From contig LSRY02000028.1 in the NCBI GenBank assembly GCA_001643675.2, positions 682,001-746,000 on the forward strand: a stretch of DNA of 64,000 nt, written 5' to 3'. The notes beneath the pieces were generated by a model. That model saw nothing but the letters and a program-made list of their open reading frames with translations. It was not told where the DNA came from and ran no database searches. Made by a program: the position numbers and the translations under genes. This DNA comes from Monocercomonoides exilis (Eukaryota; Preaxostyla; Oxymonadida; Polymastigidae). Positions 11,412-24,861 of the stretch are shown here, piece after piece (position 1 is the first letter of the stretch; every line of letters begins with the position of its first letter).

Positions 11412-13780
11412 ATGAGCATCCAAGCTGTGCTTGATAAAATCAGAGGTCTTCATTCAAGGCCAAATGACATAAAGTTCTTCGAATTTATGGCTGTTCTTAG
11501 CGACCCGGAGGCCCCTCAAGATTTTACGCAAGAAGAGTGGATAGGGTTTTGTCAAGAATTGCCTATTAAACTTACAGGGGTCGAACAAAAAGTCTTATTT
11601 GAAACTAACCAAGACGAAGGAATTTTACAGATGGAGAAATTTAGAAATTCTTTATTGGTTTATTCTATTTGTTGTAGTTTATTCTTTGTATTTTTGTTGA
11701 ACTTTTTATTTAGATTCCAATGAACGAGAGTCGAAGAGAAGTTGTTGATTCAACCTTCGCTAAAATTGTTGGAGACTCTGATTGCGTTCCACTTGACTTT
11801 GTTGCCTCACTTTTTAGAAGTCAGTCGAGCGTTTACGTTACATCTGGAAAAATGACAGAAGATCAAATGAGAGAAAGGTTTAGAAAAACGTTTTGTCCTC
11901 CTCTTGTTGGTTGTGATGATGGCAACATCACGATTGCGGATTGGTTGTATTATCACACAATTCTTTCAACAACGATTCCGGAAGATAATTTTTTCACAAT
12001 GGAAATGTGGGGAATATGGAACATTTCATCGCTTGGGAAAATGAAGACATCAAGCTCACGTCATCAAAAAGAAGTGCATATTAGATCAACAGAAGCAATT
12101 GCTCGCTCGTTCTCTCCGACTATACCATCTGGCGATGCATACTGTTTTGCTCCATATGATACACAACCAATAGATAAATCATTTTACAAAACAACATCAT
12201 CACCAGATACTCCCCATAGAAAAATTCAAGGATTTGATGAGAAACACAGCATTCCGCAAAGTGCATATCCTCCAGAGTCGCTGGAAAAGGAAGATTATCC
12301 CATCGCATCACCATCCAGGCGATCCGTAAAACAACAGAGAGCCAGAGAAATAGCGGAAATCTCAGAACTGAAAAGAGAAGAAGGTGTTGAAGAAGAGAAG
12401 TTTCCGCCTGATCTTGAAGCATCATCGGTGGAAATCATCCAGCAAAAGATGATGAGCGCTCTAAGTCGCATGCCCTTTGTTGAAGTGATGAAGCAAATTG
12501 CAGTATTCACATCAGCTGCCTCTCCTCGACCTTCCACGACACGTACATCAACAATCTTGCCAGGCGGTGTGCTTACTCAAGAAACACTGAAGACAGCTTT
12601 TGCGCATTCCGCGTTTCGTTTAAGTGAAGATGAAATTGATCTGCTCTTTTCCTCTCTTTCTGCATCAGACTTATCATCAACTCGATCAGAACTATCTCAT
12701 TCACGCAGAGATGCAGGGTTTGTGAAGGTGGCAGAGCTTGTGAAATTTGTGATGCCTTCGTGGGCTGATGTCACAGACAAGGACGAGAGATCGCCGCTTC
12801 TTCCTTCGTCACCTTCTCATTTTGCATCTAGACGTACTGCTCCGATCCATTCATCTCCATCTCCGCTCTCCTCTTCTTACGCATCTGACACTGCCTTCTC
12901 ATCCGCTACTCCACAGTCATCGCCCATCTCCACTCCACACAAGCAGCTGCCGAGCGACTCAGCACTGACAAGATCAGCTCGGAGGCGCGAGGGCGAGAGC
13001 AAAGTGCTGAATGAAGAGCACCACCTCTCATCACGCTTCTCTGCTGTGCTGAGTGCGTGGGTGTCTGCGGTTGCACGGCACATGATGCTGTGCCACACAG
13101 ACGACTACTCACAGCTCCACTCTCATTCCACACTTGAAGAGGAAAGACGCTTTGTCTCTATGCGTATTCCTTTGAGTGCTGTGCGTGATGCATTCTGTGC
13201 ATTGACACATCCAGACGCGAAGAGTGGGAGACGCACTGAAAGCGAATGTCTCGAAGAATTTTTGAGCACCTTCTGCGTAGAAAGCGTCTTCTCACTGGAC
13301 GACAGGCTGTTTCCTGCAGGGAAGCTGTTGCCAACCTGCAATTGCTGCACCATCAGAGCTGATTCGTATCACCAGCAGTCTCAATTGTCTATTGGCTTCC
13401 CTGAATTTTCCAACTTCTTTTCTTTATTTTCACTCACTATTCCACGCGACAGCACATTTTCTTCGATTTTGGAAGGATGCTTCCGTACAAACGATTATGT
13501 CAGCAGCAGACGAGCTGATGTAGAGAAGCTGATTGACGAGACAGTGATGGGAGATGAGTGGATGAGAGAGATCACACTGGGAGAGAAAATACCTCTTCAG
13601 TTCTATTTTGAATCGGCTGAGGAGAGACAGAAACATTTGAATGAAATACAAACACATGCAAAAGGCGAGTCAGAGAAAGATGAGGCAAAGAAAGAATATG
13701 TCCAACAGGCATTGTTTTCTAAGCAGCAGGAGTTTGATATCTTTGGGCGAAAGTCAAATACAAGTCGCTGGGCTCACTAA
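11412..13780 (+). CDS. Calcyphosin-like EF-hand protein
   Basis: Exons 11412-11657 and 11714-13780 (TAA) give 770 residues. Residues about 75-185 match the calcyphosin layout: SRREVVDSTFAKI, then a linker, TEDQMRERFRKTF, then GNITIADWLYYHTILST and EMWGIWNIS. A second EF-like pair lies about residues 270-350 (LSEDEIDLLFSSLS, GFVKVAELVKFV). A third lies in the C-terminal third (RIPLSAVRDAFCALTH, IGFPEFSNFFSLFSLTIP), again echoing calcyphosin. The Ca2+-binding loops are degenerate: acidic residues at several coordinating positions are missing, so strong Ca2+ binding is doubtful. A Ser/Pro-rich linker separates modules two and three. Calcyphosin-type proteins in protists are often flagellar, which is only a suggestion here. 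The intron is 56 nt. Confidence 0.72.
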
Positions 13781-14372
13781 ATTCACAGGAAATGGCAGCT
13801 GAATTGCGTTGAGCATTTGGTGATTGGAGAATTCAGCAATGTGTTATTCAATAGAAGGTCATTAAGCATACTTTGACAATTGAATTTTTTACAATTTATT
13901 TGTTCAAATATTTATCTAACTATTTTCTTTTAGTTTGATTCTGTTTCTTGGTTGGGGCATTTTGATCGAAAATGTGCCAATTTACATAGAAATAAGCTTA
14001 TTCAACTCTTTCCCTCTTTTTTCATAGCATTTACACTTCAGTGATTTATCAACTGTGCTAAGAAAAAAAAATAATTAAATAAAAAACAACGTCGATTAGA
14101 AAACTTAAAGAATGAAAATAATAATAATAAGGCGATGAAAAGCATCCACAAAAGACATATAAAACATTATAAATATGAAAAGATGTTCCATTGTTATACA
14201 TAAGTCTTTAAAATAAGATAAACAAAAAAATGGAATATTAATGTCACTATAAAGTTAAAAACAACTTACAATTCCAAATCAAAGAGTAAAGAAAAATAAC
14301 AAATAACAAATCGAATAAAGATAAAAATTTTACAAGAAAATTTCGCGACTTTCACAAAAATATGTTTCAATT
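13781..14372. other. Convergent intergenic gap
   Basis: This 592-bp AT-rich gap lies between the 3' ends of the EF-hand and LRR genes. Nothing in it looks like a gene, an RNA or a repeat beyond short A-runs and TAA/ATA-rich stretches. Confidence 0.6.
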
Positions 14373-17300
14373 CTAATGTTTTTTCCACAACTTTTCAATG
14401 GAAAGACGATACGCAGAAAGAAATCTCTGAAGTGTTTCGCAGCAAGTGAACGTGAGTCTGTGTGTTATTTCACGAGCCGAACGAGAAGAAGAGGAAGAGG
14501 AAGAGGAAGAATAAAAAGAGGTGGGGGTAGAATGCAAAATAAGAGAAAACGAATCAAACGGGTCGGGAAGCAGGCTCCGATGGAGGCAAAGGCGAGATGA
14601 ATACACACGCTGTGGGGTTGATGGCATCACATTGGAAGACAAAGAAGAAGAACGCCTTGCTGGTGACTCTGAAGATGATGCTGTAGAATTTGAAGCAGAG
14701 ACCGAAAAAAAAGGAAGAAACGAATTGTTGACTGGCGATTTTGAAGGCGAAACGCTCTTTGATTGGCTTGCAGATGCCACTTTTGCTGATTTCGCACGAG
14801 GAGGGTATATCTGCGGAACACCAGCCGTTGCAGAAGGCCACTCCGCCGATGGAATAAGTCTTCTGTCGCCTCGTTCTTCTTCTTCAGCCACAACAGCGTT
14901 TATTTCAGTCTGCAGACAGTCAGAAAGAGCAATGGCATTTCCGGGCTGAAGATCTGACCAGCCGAAAGACGACCAAAACTTGCTGACAGAAAAGGAAGAA
15001 GAGGACGACGACGAAGACACAGGGAACTCATACAGAAAATGCTGATCTAAATAAAGAAGAGAAGGATGACCACTCGAAATAGAATTGGAAGTTGAGGAAG
15101 AAGAAGAAGTGGAAGAAGAGAAAAGGCAAAATCCACAGAAAAGCGGTGTGTATTTCTTGAGTGATTGGTTGTACGAAAAGAGCGGGGAAGGTGAGCGCAT
15201 TGGAGATGCTGATTCAATCGAATTGACTTTTTCAGTGTTTGAAGACGTTGCCTGTGCAAAGTTCAACAAGGCTTCTCCTTCTTCATTCAGCGAAAGGGCA
15301 GGCAGTGCTTCCTCAGCCATGTTGAACCCAGCCATTTCAGACACTCTTTTCAGCGCTTTTGCTGCTTCAGCGATCGAATTAGCAGAGCCTGAATAAAAAA
15401 CAAACCCGAAATTGCGCAGAGAAGGCTCGCATTTCACGCGAATCCGCTGCAACCTCACAGAAACGACAACAAAAGCGATGTCTTTGAGAGACAAGATCTG
15501 CACGCACCGAAGAGAGGACGGATGCAGAATGTCAGAAGAGAAGCTGCCAAACGGGCCATAAAAGGATTCAAAGAAAGATGGATCGGGTTTTGCGGGGAAA
15601 GAATATGGAAACTCAGTTATGGAAGATGGATGAGAAATAAATTTTTCTTCTTTCGAGGTAAATGAAGACGATGCAATGGATGAAGTGTTTGCCAAATCAA
15701 AAAATGGAATTGAGCAGGAGGAAGAGAGAATGCTCGACCAGAAAGGAGCATATTCGTCACAAGAGGAGAAGGGGAGAGGAGAAGTTGAGGAACCTAATTT
15801 GGGAGAGGTGCCGATTCTTTGCTTTCTCTTCAGTGTTGGGGGATAAACAGCTTTTAAGTCATTTTTGGACTCCTTCTGTGTCTGAAGAAGCTTAACCACA
15901 AACAGACCGCAATCGCAGATAAGAAGAACAGAAGCAAAAGAGGAAGAGCCGTCAAATGAATAGAATGCGCCAGCCAGAACAGAAAGTGGCTTAATCTGCC
16001 GATGATTGGAGATGGTCTCCATGAAAAGAGAAGGAGCACTCGAAGAAATGGAAGTATTACTTGAACAATGAAGATTTGAAGAAGAAGGTGAAGATGAAGA
16101 TGAAGATGATGGAGATGATGAAAGAGAAGGTAATGTCTTTTCGATAAGAGCATCAGGAATTGTGTTTCGTTTTCCGAGCAACACTTTTTCGAGTGTTGGC
16201 ACCAACACAACTGCTGCTGTCCTCATCAGCTCAGTCTGAAACAGAAGCCCATCCACAAACTTCGGAATAAGATCAAAGCTGTTCTCCTTCTGAATGCGAA
16301 TGATAAGCTCAATCACTTTGCTCAGTTCTTCCGGAAACAGACAGAGATACAGCGAGACCAAATTACACAGAGCGTGAATGTTCGCCTGAAGAGTGCCAAT
16401 CACATCGTCAGAGAGAAAAAGACCCATCCTGCCGTACTCGTGAAACAGAAGCGACACAAAAAACAAGAGGCGGTTGAACGGAAAAGCAGAACGCCATATC
16501 TTTTGGGCTGAAAGGGCAAACGAAGAAGAAAAAGAAGATTCGTTTTCTGCTTCGCTTGGAAAATAATCATTTTCCACTGAAACAAGCTGAGAATAATCAA
16601 CCGCTTGCAGCTGCTCATAAAAGGAAGTGCACAATTCAATGGTGTGGAACAGAAGAAGCTCTTCACTTGCTTTTAGGCGGACGGTTGGATGAACAGTGCC
16701 TAGTAACCAGAGCGAGGTTGGACGTGGCTTGTCAAAGAAAGGCACGTCCAGTGTCTCTGAACATTTGACATACTGAGGGAGAGAATAAAGAGAGAAGTGA
16801 GTGGAAGAAGAAGAAGAGGAAGAGGAAGAAGAAAAAGAAGAAGATGAGAAGGAGGAGGAGGATTGAGGTGGAGGAAACAAGCTAGATGATTCATTTTCCC
16901 GCAATGAATAGAGGAAATTAGCTGGTGTTGAGCGAGTGCAATACGACGGGATGATTCTCTCTGAATAATACGCAATAAGAGAAGCGATGAACGAGTCTGT
17001 CTCGCTGCACATCGAAAGCACTGCCTCTGGCGGCGTCTCGTCGCTGCCGTTCACCGGCACCTTCAGCACTTCTGCCACGACGCCTGCCACACGAGCACCG
17101 TAATGTGCATTCAGCAGTCCAAACAGCACGACCGACTGGATCAACGTGCGGATGGTGCGGGCGGAGCGGAGCTGCTGGCGGATCATCAGCTGAAGGGGGT
17201 AGAGGTCAGACCGAGGATACCACAGCATCGCAAGAAGGCATCTGAGGCACACTTCGAGATGGGCTGTGGAGTCTTGAAACAATGAAGTTGAGTAACAAGA

Positions 17301-20300
17301 AGAGGAAGAGGAGGAAGAGGATGATGATGATGATGACAATGGAGTTATGGATGTTGATGCAGAGGAAGAAGTTGTCTGAATAGATGGCGTTGAACTGTTG
17401 GGATAATTGTCCAAATGCGAAAGAGGATTTTGTTGACATTCGGCTGAAAATACTTCGCGTGGGGTCTGCCGAATAACTTTTGGAATTGTAAATTTTGTCT
17501 TTGCAGTTTTCCCATTCGCAGCTTTGTAAGACGCGACTGATCCATTTTCCATCTTTTCTGACTGATTTTCGTTCAACAGAGAAGAAGAAGAAAGCTCCAC
17601 CGAAGACGTTTCAGAAAGGACCGAACTGGAAAAAGTTCTGTTGGAAGGCGAAAGAGCACCTGGAGACATCTCTGCATTCTGTGTCAATGCAGCTGCTGCT
17701 GCGACAGTCGCCGGTGGGGCAGCTTCTGCCTGGTTCTGCTTCGGAGTCCGGTCGTCTCTGGAAAAGGACTCGTTGCTCAGCGCCTCAGACAGCGCACGCA
17801 GCTGCTCAAAAGTGTAGCTCAGGTTCTTCTCAGTGCTTAGCGGTGACACGGCCGGAGAAACTAGCGCGGAGCTTATCGGAGAATTAAGTGCCATGAAGAG
17901 TGCGGGGGAATCCGGTGTGGAGCAAGCGGGGCTGAAGTCCAGGCCAGGGATGATGTTCTGAAGAGAGTCCTTTCGCCGGGACATCACACGCGACGGATGG
18001 AACGCCTTGTTCATTCGCAGCCTGTCGGCGTATGGATTGCTCACCACTGGGCTCATCTCAAATATCAGATCTTCCAACTGCAGTGAATGTGACGATGCTG
18101 ATGCTGAAAGAAATTCAGTGTTTGTTTGTTCCTCTCTTTGAAATGTGCCTTCAATTCTTCCTCCAAAAGCAGAATAGTTTTCCTGTGAAGTTGAGCCGGT
18201 CGTTAAAAGCTCCATAAATGATTTGTTTCTGGGGACAAACCGAAACGACGACGAAGAAATGTGGTTGTCAATTTGCTTTAAACATTCTTCGCCAGTTGCT
18301 TTTTCGAAATTTGTTCTAAATTGAATTCGTTTGTTTGATGATGGACTCCGCGTGTTCTGTTTGGCTTGTCTTTCTTCTTCGTTCTTTGAAAGTGTGTGGA
18401 TTGTCTTCAAAACAATAGAAGTTCCACCCAATTTGGCAAAGAGAACAAGATCATCAGACCAAAGCTTCATATTCTTTGATGCTAAACTGCCTTCACTTTC
18501 ATCTTCTTTCGTGATTGCATTTCCTTTGCCACTGTCTGATTCATCTTTACACACTGAACCAACAGATGAAGATAGATCAGATTTCTTCTTTTCAAACAGC
18601 TTATTCTTCATTCCGTTCCCACTCATCAGCTTTGTCGGTCTCCATGGCAAAAGAGTGGTTGCTCCGCTTGTCAAGCTCTGCAGAGGCTGGTGAGCGCCAT
18701 CCAGCTGTTTTGCTAGCCGCAAAAGCACCCGCGCAGCCGCCGCAGAGTCAGCTGGGAGCTCCTTCAGTGCAACAAGAAGGCGAGACACGCTTTTCCCGAT
18801 GATTGTGTCTTCAACACGGGCAGTCAGAGAACACTTCCGTTTGACCTCCAAAAGCGACAGGCGCAAGAGAAGGGCAGAGTCTTCTGTGGCTGCTCTAATT
18901 CCTTCGTCCCATCCGCCTTCTTCAATCGCTGCGATGAAATCGACCAAAGATGAGTGCAGCTCATCTTGTGTGGTCAGCAGCGCATCAGTCGAAGCAAACG
19001 ACAAGTTGAGCTCCATCAGTCTGGTTATGTGACGGACAATGTTCACGCAGCGCCTGTCAAACAGAATGCCTCTCTTTCTGCTGTCTTCGCGGGCGATGTT
19101 CGACAAGAGCTCTGCCACAGTCGCGATGCGCTTGGAGGCCGAGGCGTCGGCGAGGTCTGTGGTTGTCTGCACCGAACGCAGCGTCTGTGCAACCAGAATG
19201 ACATGCTCTGTTGTCGTGAGGATGTTCGGGTGGCGGTAGAGAATGGCAAGTGCTGCAGAGGAAACAGGGTTGCTCGGCAGATTCGCGAAAAGCAGCAGGC
19301 TCCGCACGCCGTTGCTTACAAGATGAGCGATCTCGCCTGTCTCAGGCAGATCGGCGCGAAAGAAGAAGGCTTCAAAGCGAAGGACTGCCTTGCAAAAGCC
19401 CAAAAACGTGATGTTGCTTTCTCTTTTGTGATTTGAGGAATCGAGAAGATCTGACAAAGCTGAAGAGATTGGATGAGCTGGCTCTGCCGGTGCAACTGCA
19501 GATGAAGCAGACAATGTGCCAGTCATCTGATCGACATTTCCCGAAAGTTGTGATGTGGACAATGGAGCTTCTACTTCACAAATCGTATCAAGCCCATTCC
19601 CCACAAAGCTGTTCACAACTACAAACAGAAGCTCGCCTCCATTTGTTTCAGTGACGATGGTGTTGACCAGGTTGTCTCGCTTTGCCTTCTCTAAAGATGG
19701 ATATGCTTCCAACATCGTGCCCAGTGCATCAGCAGCAGCCGATGCCAGCACCAGTGAAGGAGGCTCTAGCAGCAGGAAAGAGCAGATCTTCGGGACGATC
19801 TGCTGCACATTGTGTGCCTCAGCCACTTCGTTCATGATGCGCTGTGCACGGCACAATGCAGCGCTGCAGCGGGTGATGTCTGCAATCACCAGCGGGTAGT
19901 CAGCTGTGCAGGCGCCGTCCGCCAGAGTGGCCGTGTCGACAGACAAGACCATCCCCAGCATCGCCTCGTGGATGCGGCGCAGATGGAACACGTTTCCTGC
20001 GCGGAGGTTGCCGGCAGCTGCGCCGATGCAGCGCAGGAGCGGGCGGTGGATGGGGCGGAGGCAGATGGCTGGGGTGATCGGGGGCAGCGAGAAGAAAAGG
20101 TCGCACAGGGTGTCGGCGATGGTGTGCTCTTGGTCTCTTTTGAAGTGTGCTGCCTCGCAGAAGAGGAGAGAAAGGCTGGTCAGAGCATCGGGAAAGAGGT
20201 GGACATGGGTGGTGTCTGACTGGCGGAGGATGAAGAAGCAAGTGTCCTGGAGGAACTCGATGAGGAAGGTGGAGGAGGGAAGAGATGATGTGAAGGGGGT

Positions 20301-22868
20301 GGATGAAATGGATGAAGAAAGATCAGAGGAAGAGGATGCAGAAGAAGAAGATGAGAAGGAGGATGAGGAAGAGAGATCTTTGTGAGATGAAGCACTCGAT
20401 GATGCTGATGCTGATGATGATGATAACGATGAAGTGTGTGTTGTGTATTCAATGTCTTGTGGGTGTGTGTCTGATGAATCGTGAAGTGCTGAAGTGTCAA
20501 ACTGAGGTGATTTCTTGGGCATAGAGGCGTCGTTGTAGATGGACAGCGTCTCCGTCGAAAGTGGGGCGTCGCATATTTCTGCGACAGACGCAGAAGAGAG
20601 AGGAAGATCGAGCAAGTTGACAATCTTCATGAAGTGGATGGAAAGCGGATGTAGCTGGAATGTTGCTTTGCCAGCTGATGAAGAAGAAGCAGAAGCAGAA
20701 GCAGAAGCAGAAGAAGTAGCAGCTCCTGTTGGCTGGCTTTGTGTCTGCTGTGAATTCGACAGAGAAGACGAGCTTGTGGATGAGACAGCAGAGACAGCAG
20801 CAGACGATGTGAGAGACTGGATGGCTGCAGGTGTCAGCTGTTTTGGAGAGGAAGCTGCTTTCCTTTTTGGCAGCGGCTGTGTCTGTTTTGAAGGCAGCGC
20901 AGTGAAAGTGGAGACGACATTTGACGAGTACGGCGGCACAGACAGAATTTGCTGGGTGGCTGGGTCTGCCAGGCGGCGCTCGAGGATGAGGAACACGAAG
21001 GGCTTGATGGCGTCGCCAAGAGACTGGACAAGAGGATTGGGGCTGGTCTGCGAAATGGACTGGAGATGCTCAGCGCAGAAGATGCCGATGTGCTCGTCGG
21101 GAAGGTTTGTGATGCAGAGGGCGAGCAGCTGGAGGGCGGTGACACGTGAGAGCGGGGACAAGAGCGAGATGGAGGCGAGGGAGGCTGTGAGTGTGTGTGC
21201 GAAGGAGGAGGCGGTCTGCTCTTGCCAGACGATGGAGCGAGCATCCAGAGGGAAGCTGGAGAAAGTGAGGATGTTGTGGTGGAGCTGGCGGAGAATAGAA
21301 ACAGCGTCGTTTTCGGTGAGGAACGACTGGGAGAGCAGCGAAATGATAGCGGTGCAGTACAGAATGTTGGGTGCGGTGTCGGTGATGGAAGATGTGAAAG
21401 ACAGGTGAGAGGCAGATGAGGAAGTTGAATGAGCAGATGAAGAAGAAGAAGAAGAAGAAGAAGAAGATGATGATGATGATGATGAAGATGATGATGATGA
21501 TGATGATGATGTGTTGATTGCAGAAGAAGAGTCAGATGAAGTGGAATGTGACGTGCCGTCAGCATTGATTACAGATCCAGTTGAAGTATAAGACGAGCCG
21601 TGTGAAGTGGAAGAGGAAGATGAGGCAGACGAGGCAGAAGGAGTGGATGAAGACGAAGCGGAAGCTGTTGAAGAAGCAGAAGATTTGGAAGATCCATTAT
21701 TGGCGTACTGATGGGAAAGCGGGTCTGCTGAATGCTTCCCTTCGTTGGATTGCTGTTTTTCTGCAGATAAATTTGATTGATTTTCGTTGGATCCCCTTTG
21801 AGCACCCTCAAATTCAATGTCCTCGTTGTTAGCAAAATTATTATCTTTCTTCTCCTTTTCAGGGTCTTCCAGCTTAAATGGGTTTATTTGCAATGGCTGG
21901 GGTGGCTGCTTCCGTTCTTCCTTTGTAATGCGTGTACCGTTCAACATTGCCAAACTCTGTTTCCTCAATGCCCATATAATGTGATGTGCCCATCCAGTTT
22001 TGAAGTTGCTCGTGAATGGATTGGGAGAAATGGTCAAAGACTTCATTTTTTTAAAGTGCGAAAGAATTTCAAGGTTCTGTGAAAATAAATAGAAAAAAAA
22101 TAAAAGATGTTGAATATACTTTTTTTCAGAGTTTTATGTGCATACTGTCTGAAATTCATCTGCATTCCAAGAAAATCTATTGAGCGAAACATTCAAAAAT
22201 ATCAAATGAGAAGATACTGGCATCAAAGATGAAAGTGATCCATTAAGTTCATTATCTGATAAATCCAAAATTCTGAGTGCTGGCAAATCTACAAGGTGAG
22301 GAAAAGTTTTTAGCTTGATAAAGTTTTTTTGATAAATTTTGAAAAAATTAAATTAAATTAAATTAGAAATAACTAAAGCAAAACACAAAACTTTATTTCC
22401 ATTTAAATAAAGTTCTTCAAGACGAGGGACAAGATTTATTGAAACAGTCCTTAAGTTATTCCTATCAAGCCATAAGCGTCTAAGGCGCTCAAATCCAGGC
22501 TTAAGGCCATGCACGTTTTCACTAGCATCCAATGTACTAAATTCTTGTAAATGATTCAGACTGTGCATCGTATGGTTCAATTTACAAAGTCAAAAATACT
22601 AAAAAAATCTACAATCTGAAAACCTCAAGTCAATTTCCTTTATAACTTTTGTTTCACAAGCACGACCAATTGAATTTACTGATTGAATTTCGAAACTTCC
22701 GCTGTCTTTTGAATAGCATTCGTTAGAAAAGCATAAATAAGTTGGATATTTACGTGCTAAATGTTGCTTTTCTCTCATCAAGTACTCTAAATTATGAGCA
22801 TCTAATTGTTTAAGAGGTTGTGAAGGAGCTGTTATGCATGTTCTCCAATGATTCTTCTTGTTGGACAT
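14373..22868 (-). CDS. Giant leucine-rich-repeat protein, 2,761 aa
   Basis: Exons on the minus strand are 22868-22624, 22560-22392, 22313-22146 and 22076-14373 (TAG). The three introns sit inside the LRR region and splicing rebuilds each repeat exactly: IDLSLNHLQEF, LRRLWLDRNNL, LEELYLNGNKL, LRILDLSDNEL, LIFLNVSLNRF and LTISPNPF, about residues 78-205. An LRR cap follows (HHIIWALRKQSLAMLNGTRIT). The remaining 2,500 residues come from one 7.7-kb exon: long Ser runs (one at 21430-21530) separate helical blocks resembling ARM/HEAT repeats, and the C-terminus has a compact block ending FLSAYRLSIEKLW that could be PH-like. LRR plus C-terminal PH-like order recalls STK11IP or nischarin-type scaffolds, but I cannot support that identity. 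Probably a scaffold; function unknown. Confidence 0.8.
21430..21530 (-). repeat. Polyserine-coding trinucleotide tract
   Basis: A run of GAA/GAT/GAG-type triplets on the plus strand reads as about 30 consecutive serines (TCT/TCA/TCC/TCG) on the minus strand, inside the giant LRR protein near residues 375-410. The mixed synonymous codons show it is kept as serine rather than being a simple slipped microsatellite. Confidence 0.85.
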
Positions 22869-22995
22869 CCTCAAAAACAACAAGGAAAATTATGAAATAC
22901 CATAATTTTTCACTTGTTAAAAAGAAAAGAAAAAGAAAAAAAGAATATGAAATGGTAAAAAATAAAGTAATGGAAATTACATTGCTCAAAACAGT

Positions 22996-24861
22996 TTACC
23001 CTTGCATTCCGTATTCCTTCGTCCATTTATCGCAGCGCTCAACATCCACAGGTGCCACGGAAGGTCTGGTGTGCATAAGAGACGAATACATATGCTCCTA
23101 AAAAAAATTACACAACACAAAAAGCAAATGAATAAATAAATAAATAAATAAACTTATGTAATTTTAAAAAAAAAGAATTAAAAAACCATTGTGACAGGTG
23201 GTGTGTACAGCTCTTTCGATGGTATGTCCATCAAATCCATTGCCACTGCTCCTGGCTCAGCTGGAGACACTCCAACCCATTTCTCTGTTGTAGTGCCATC
23301 AGCCTCTGTGATAGGGTATTTTTTGAAATGTGTAGTTGTCTGAAGCCGCCTAATTGGCTGCATCAGCGCATCACGCACAACAATAGAAATATCAGACCCG
23401 GAATATCTGAAAAGGAAAACAATTTCATTATATTTTTTTCAATTAAAAGGAATTATTGCAATAATATTTCCAGAAAGAGAGAAAAACAGCAAATGAAATT
23501 AATACGATATTCTCCATTTAATAAAAATTACATTACAAACCCTTCGGATTTTTCGCCCAAAAGCCTAAAGTCTTCAGGTGTCAAAGTGTTTGGCGTCTTT
23601 CCCAAATGGATGCGGAACAGTGCTTCTCTTGCATGTGCCTCTGGAAGAGGTATCAGAATTCTCTTTTCAAACCTTCTGATGACTGCTGAATCCAAATCCC
23701 ATGGCGTGTTGGTCGCGCCCAAAAACAGGATCCCATCGTTCTGAGCACCGACACCTTGCATCTGCACCAAAAGCTCTGTCTTCACTCGACGGGTTGATTC
23801 TGACTCGCCGTCTCCTCTCTTTCCGGCAATTGAATCGATTTCATCGATAAACACAATTGATGGCTTGTTCTCTCGTGCCAATTCAAAAAGTGAGCGCACA
23901 AGACGTTCGCTCTGCCCAACCCATTTCGACATCAGATCTGAAGAAGAAACAGAAAAGAATGTTGCATCAACTTCTGTCGCAACAGCTTTGGCCAAAAATG
24001 ATTTTCCTGTTCCGGGTGGCTTTCAAAAAAAATTGAATGAAATAAATTTCATGAAAGATATTTGTTTTAAAAAAGACAATAAAATTTTTTGTTTTATCGT
24101 TTAAAAGAAAAATTTTTCACCACAAACCCCATAAAGCAAAATTCCTTTCCATGGTCTTCGTTCACCAACAAATAAGTCAGGAAACTTTATTGGGAGAACG
24201 ACTGCTTCTTTCAAAGATTGTTTTGCTTGTTCTAATCCAGCCACGTCACTCCATTTAACATTCGGCTTTTCTCTAACAATTGCACCTTCCAGAGCATCTT
24301 TCAAACCCTTGTCATCATCGTCTCCAGAACCTTTTCTATAATAAATGTGTGAAGTGGATCAGTAATATGTGAACAAAAAAGATCAATTTATTGATATACG
24401 GTTTAGATTTTTGCCCATCTGTTGTTGGAGGTTCTTCTTTGGCTTTCTCGAGTTGAGGAAGTGCTTTTTGAATATCTTCAGCTCTTTTTAACATATCTGT
24501 CAGAATCTCTTTGTATTTTGCCTTTGTTTCGGAAAAGTTTTCATCTTCAGGAAATTAGTTAAGTTTTACAAAAAAATTGTGTGTACTTTTCTTCATAAAA
24601 GAGCAAAAACAAACATTTTATTGCAAAAGACAATGCTTGGCATCCTCTTTTATAATGTTCCAATGCTGATCGATAATCCTTGGCATTTTCAGCTGAAACA
24701 GCTAACTTATTACACTCCTGTGCCTGGAAATTATAAAAAAATGCAGAATCAATATTATTTTAAAATAATTCATAAAATAGATATATATTTCATATATAAA
24801 TCAATTTTTTAGTGTATTCAACAATCCAAACCTGTTTCACAAAGTTCTGTGAATTTGCCAT
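22996..24861 (-). CDS. VPS4: AAA ATPase VPS4
   Basis: VPS4 is the AAA ATPase that disassembles ESCRT-III filaments in multivesicular-body sorting, cytokinesis and membrane repair. Exons on the minus strand are 24861-24832, 24723-24615, 24544-24400, 24335-24128, 24019-23541, 23406-23187 and 23097-22996 (TAA), giving 430 residues, the usual family length. The N-terminal MIT domain (about residues 1-75) includes [16 protein letters not shown]. An acidic linker leads to [19 protein letters not shown]. Walker A is [17 protein letters not shown], Walker B is [10 protein letters not shown], the sensor region is GATNTPW, and RRFEKRI holds the arginine finger. The C-terminal helix [20 protein letters not shown] is the typical VPS4 end. 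For exon 2, an alternative acceptor six bases downstream would drop two residues. Confidence 0.96.
23128..23152. repeat. AAAT microsatellite in VPS4 intron
   Basis: About six copies of the 4-bp unit AATA lie in the last intron of VPS4. A second tract of the same unit lies at 25031-25053 in the gap upstream of the gene. Confidence 0.8.

Noticed and set aside
20539-21408. Plus-strand ORF of 289 codons
   Set aside because: It is the antisense shadow of the serine-rich LRR protein; serine codons read backwards give open Arg/Glu/Gly-rich frames.
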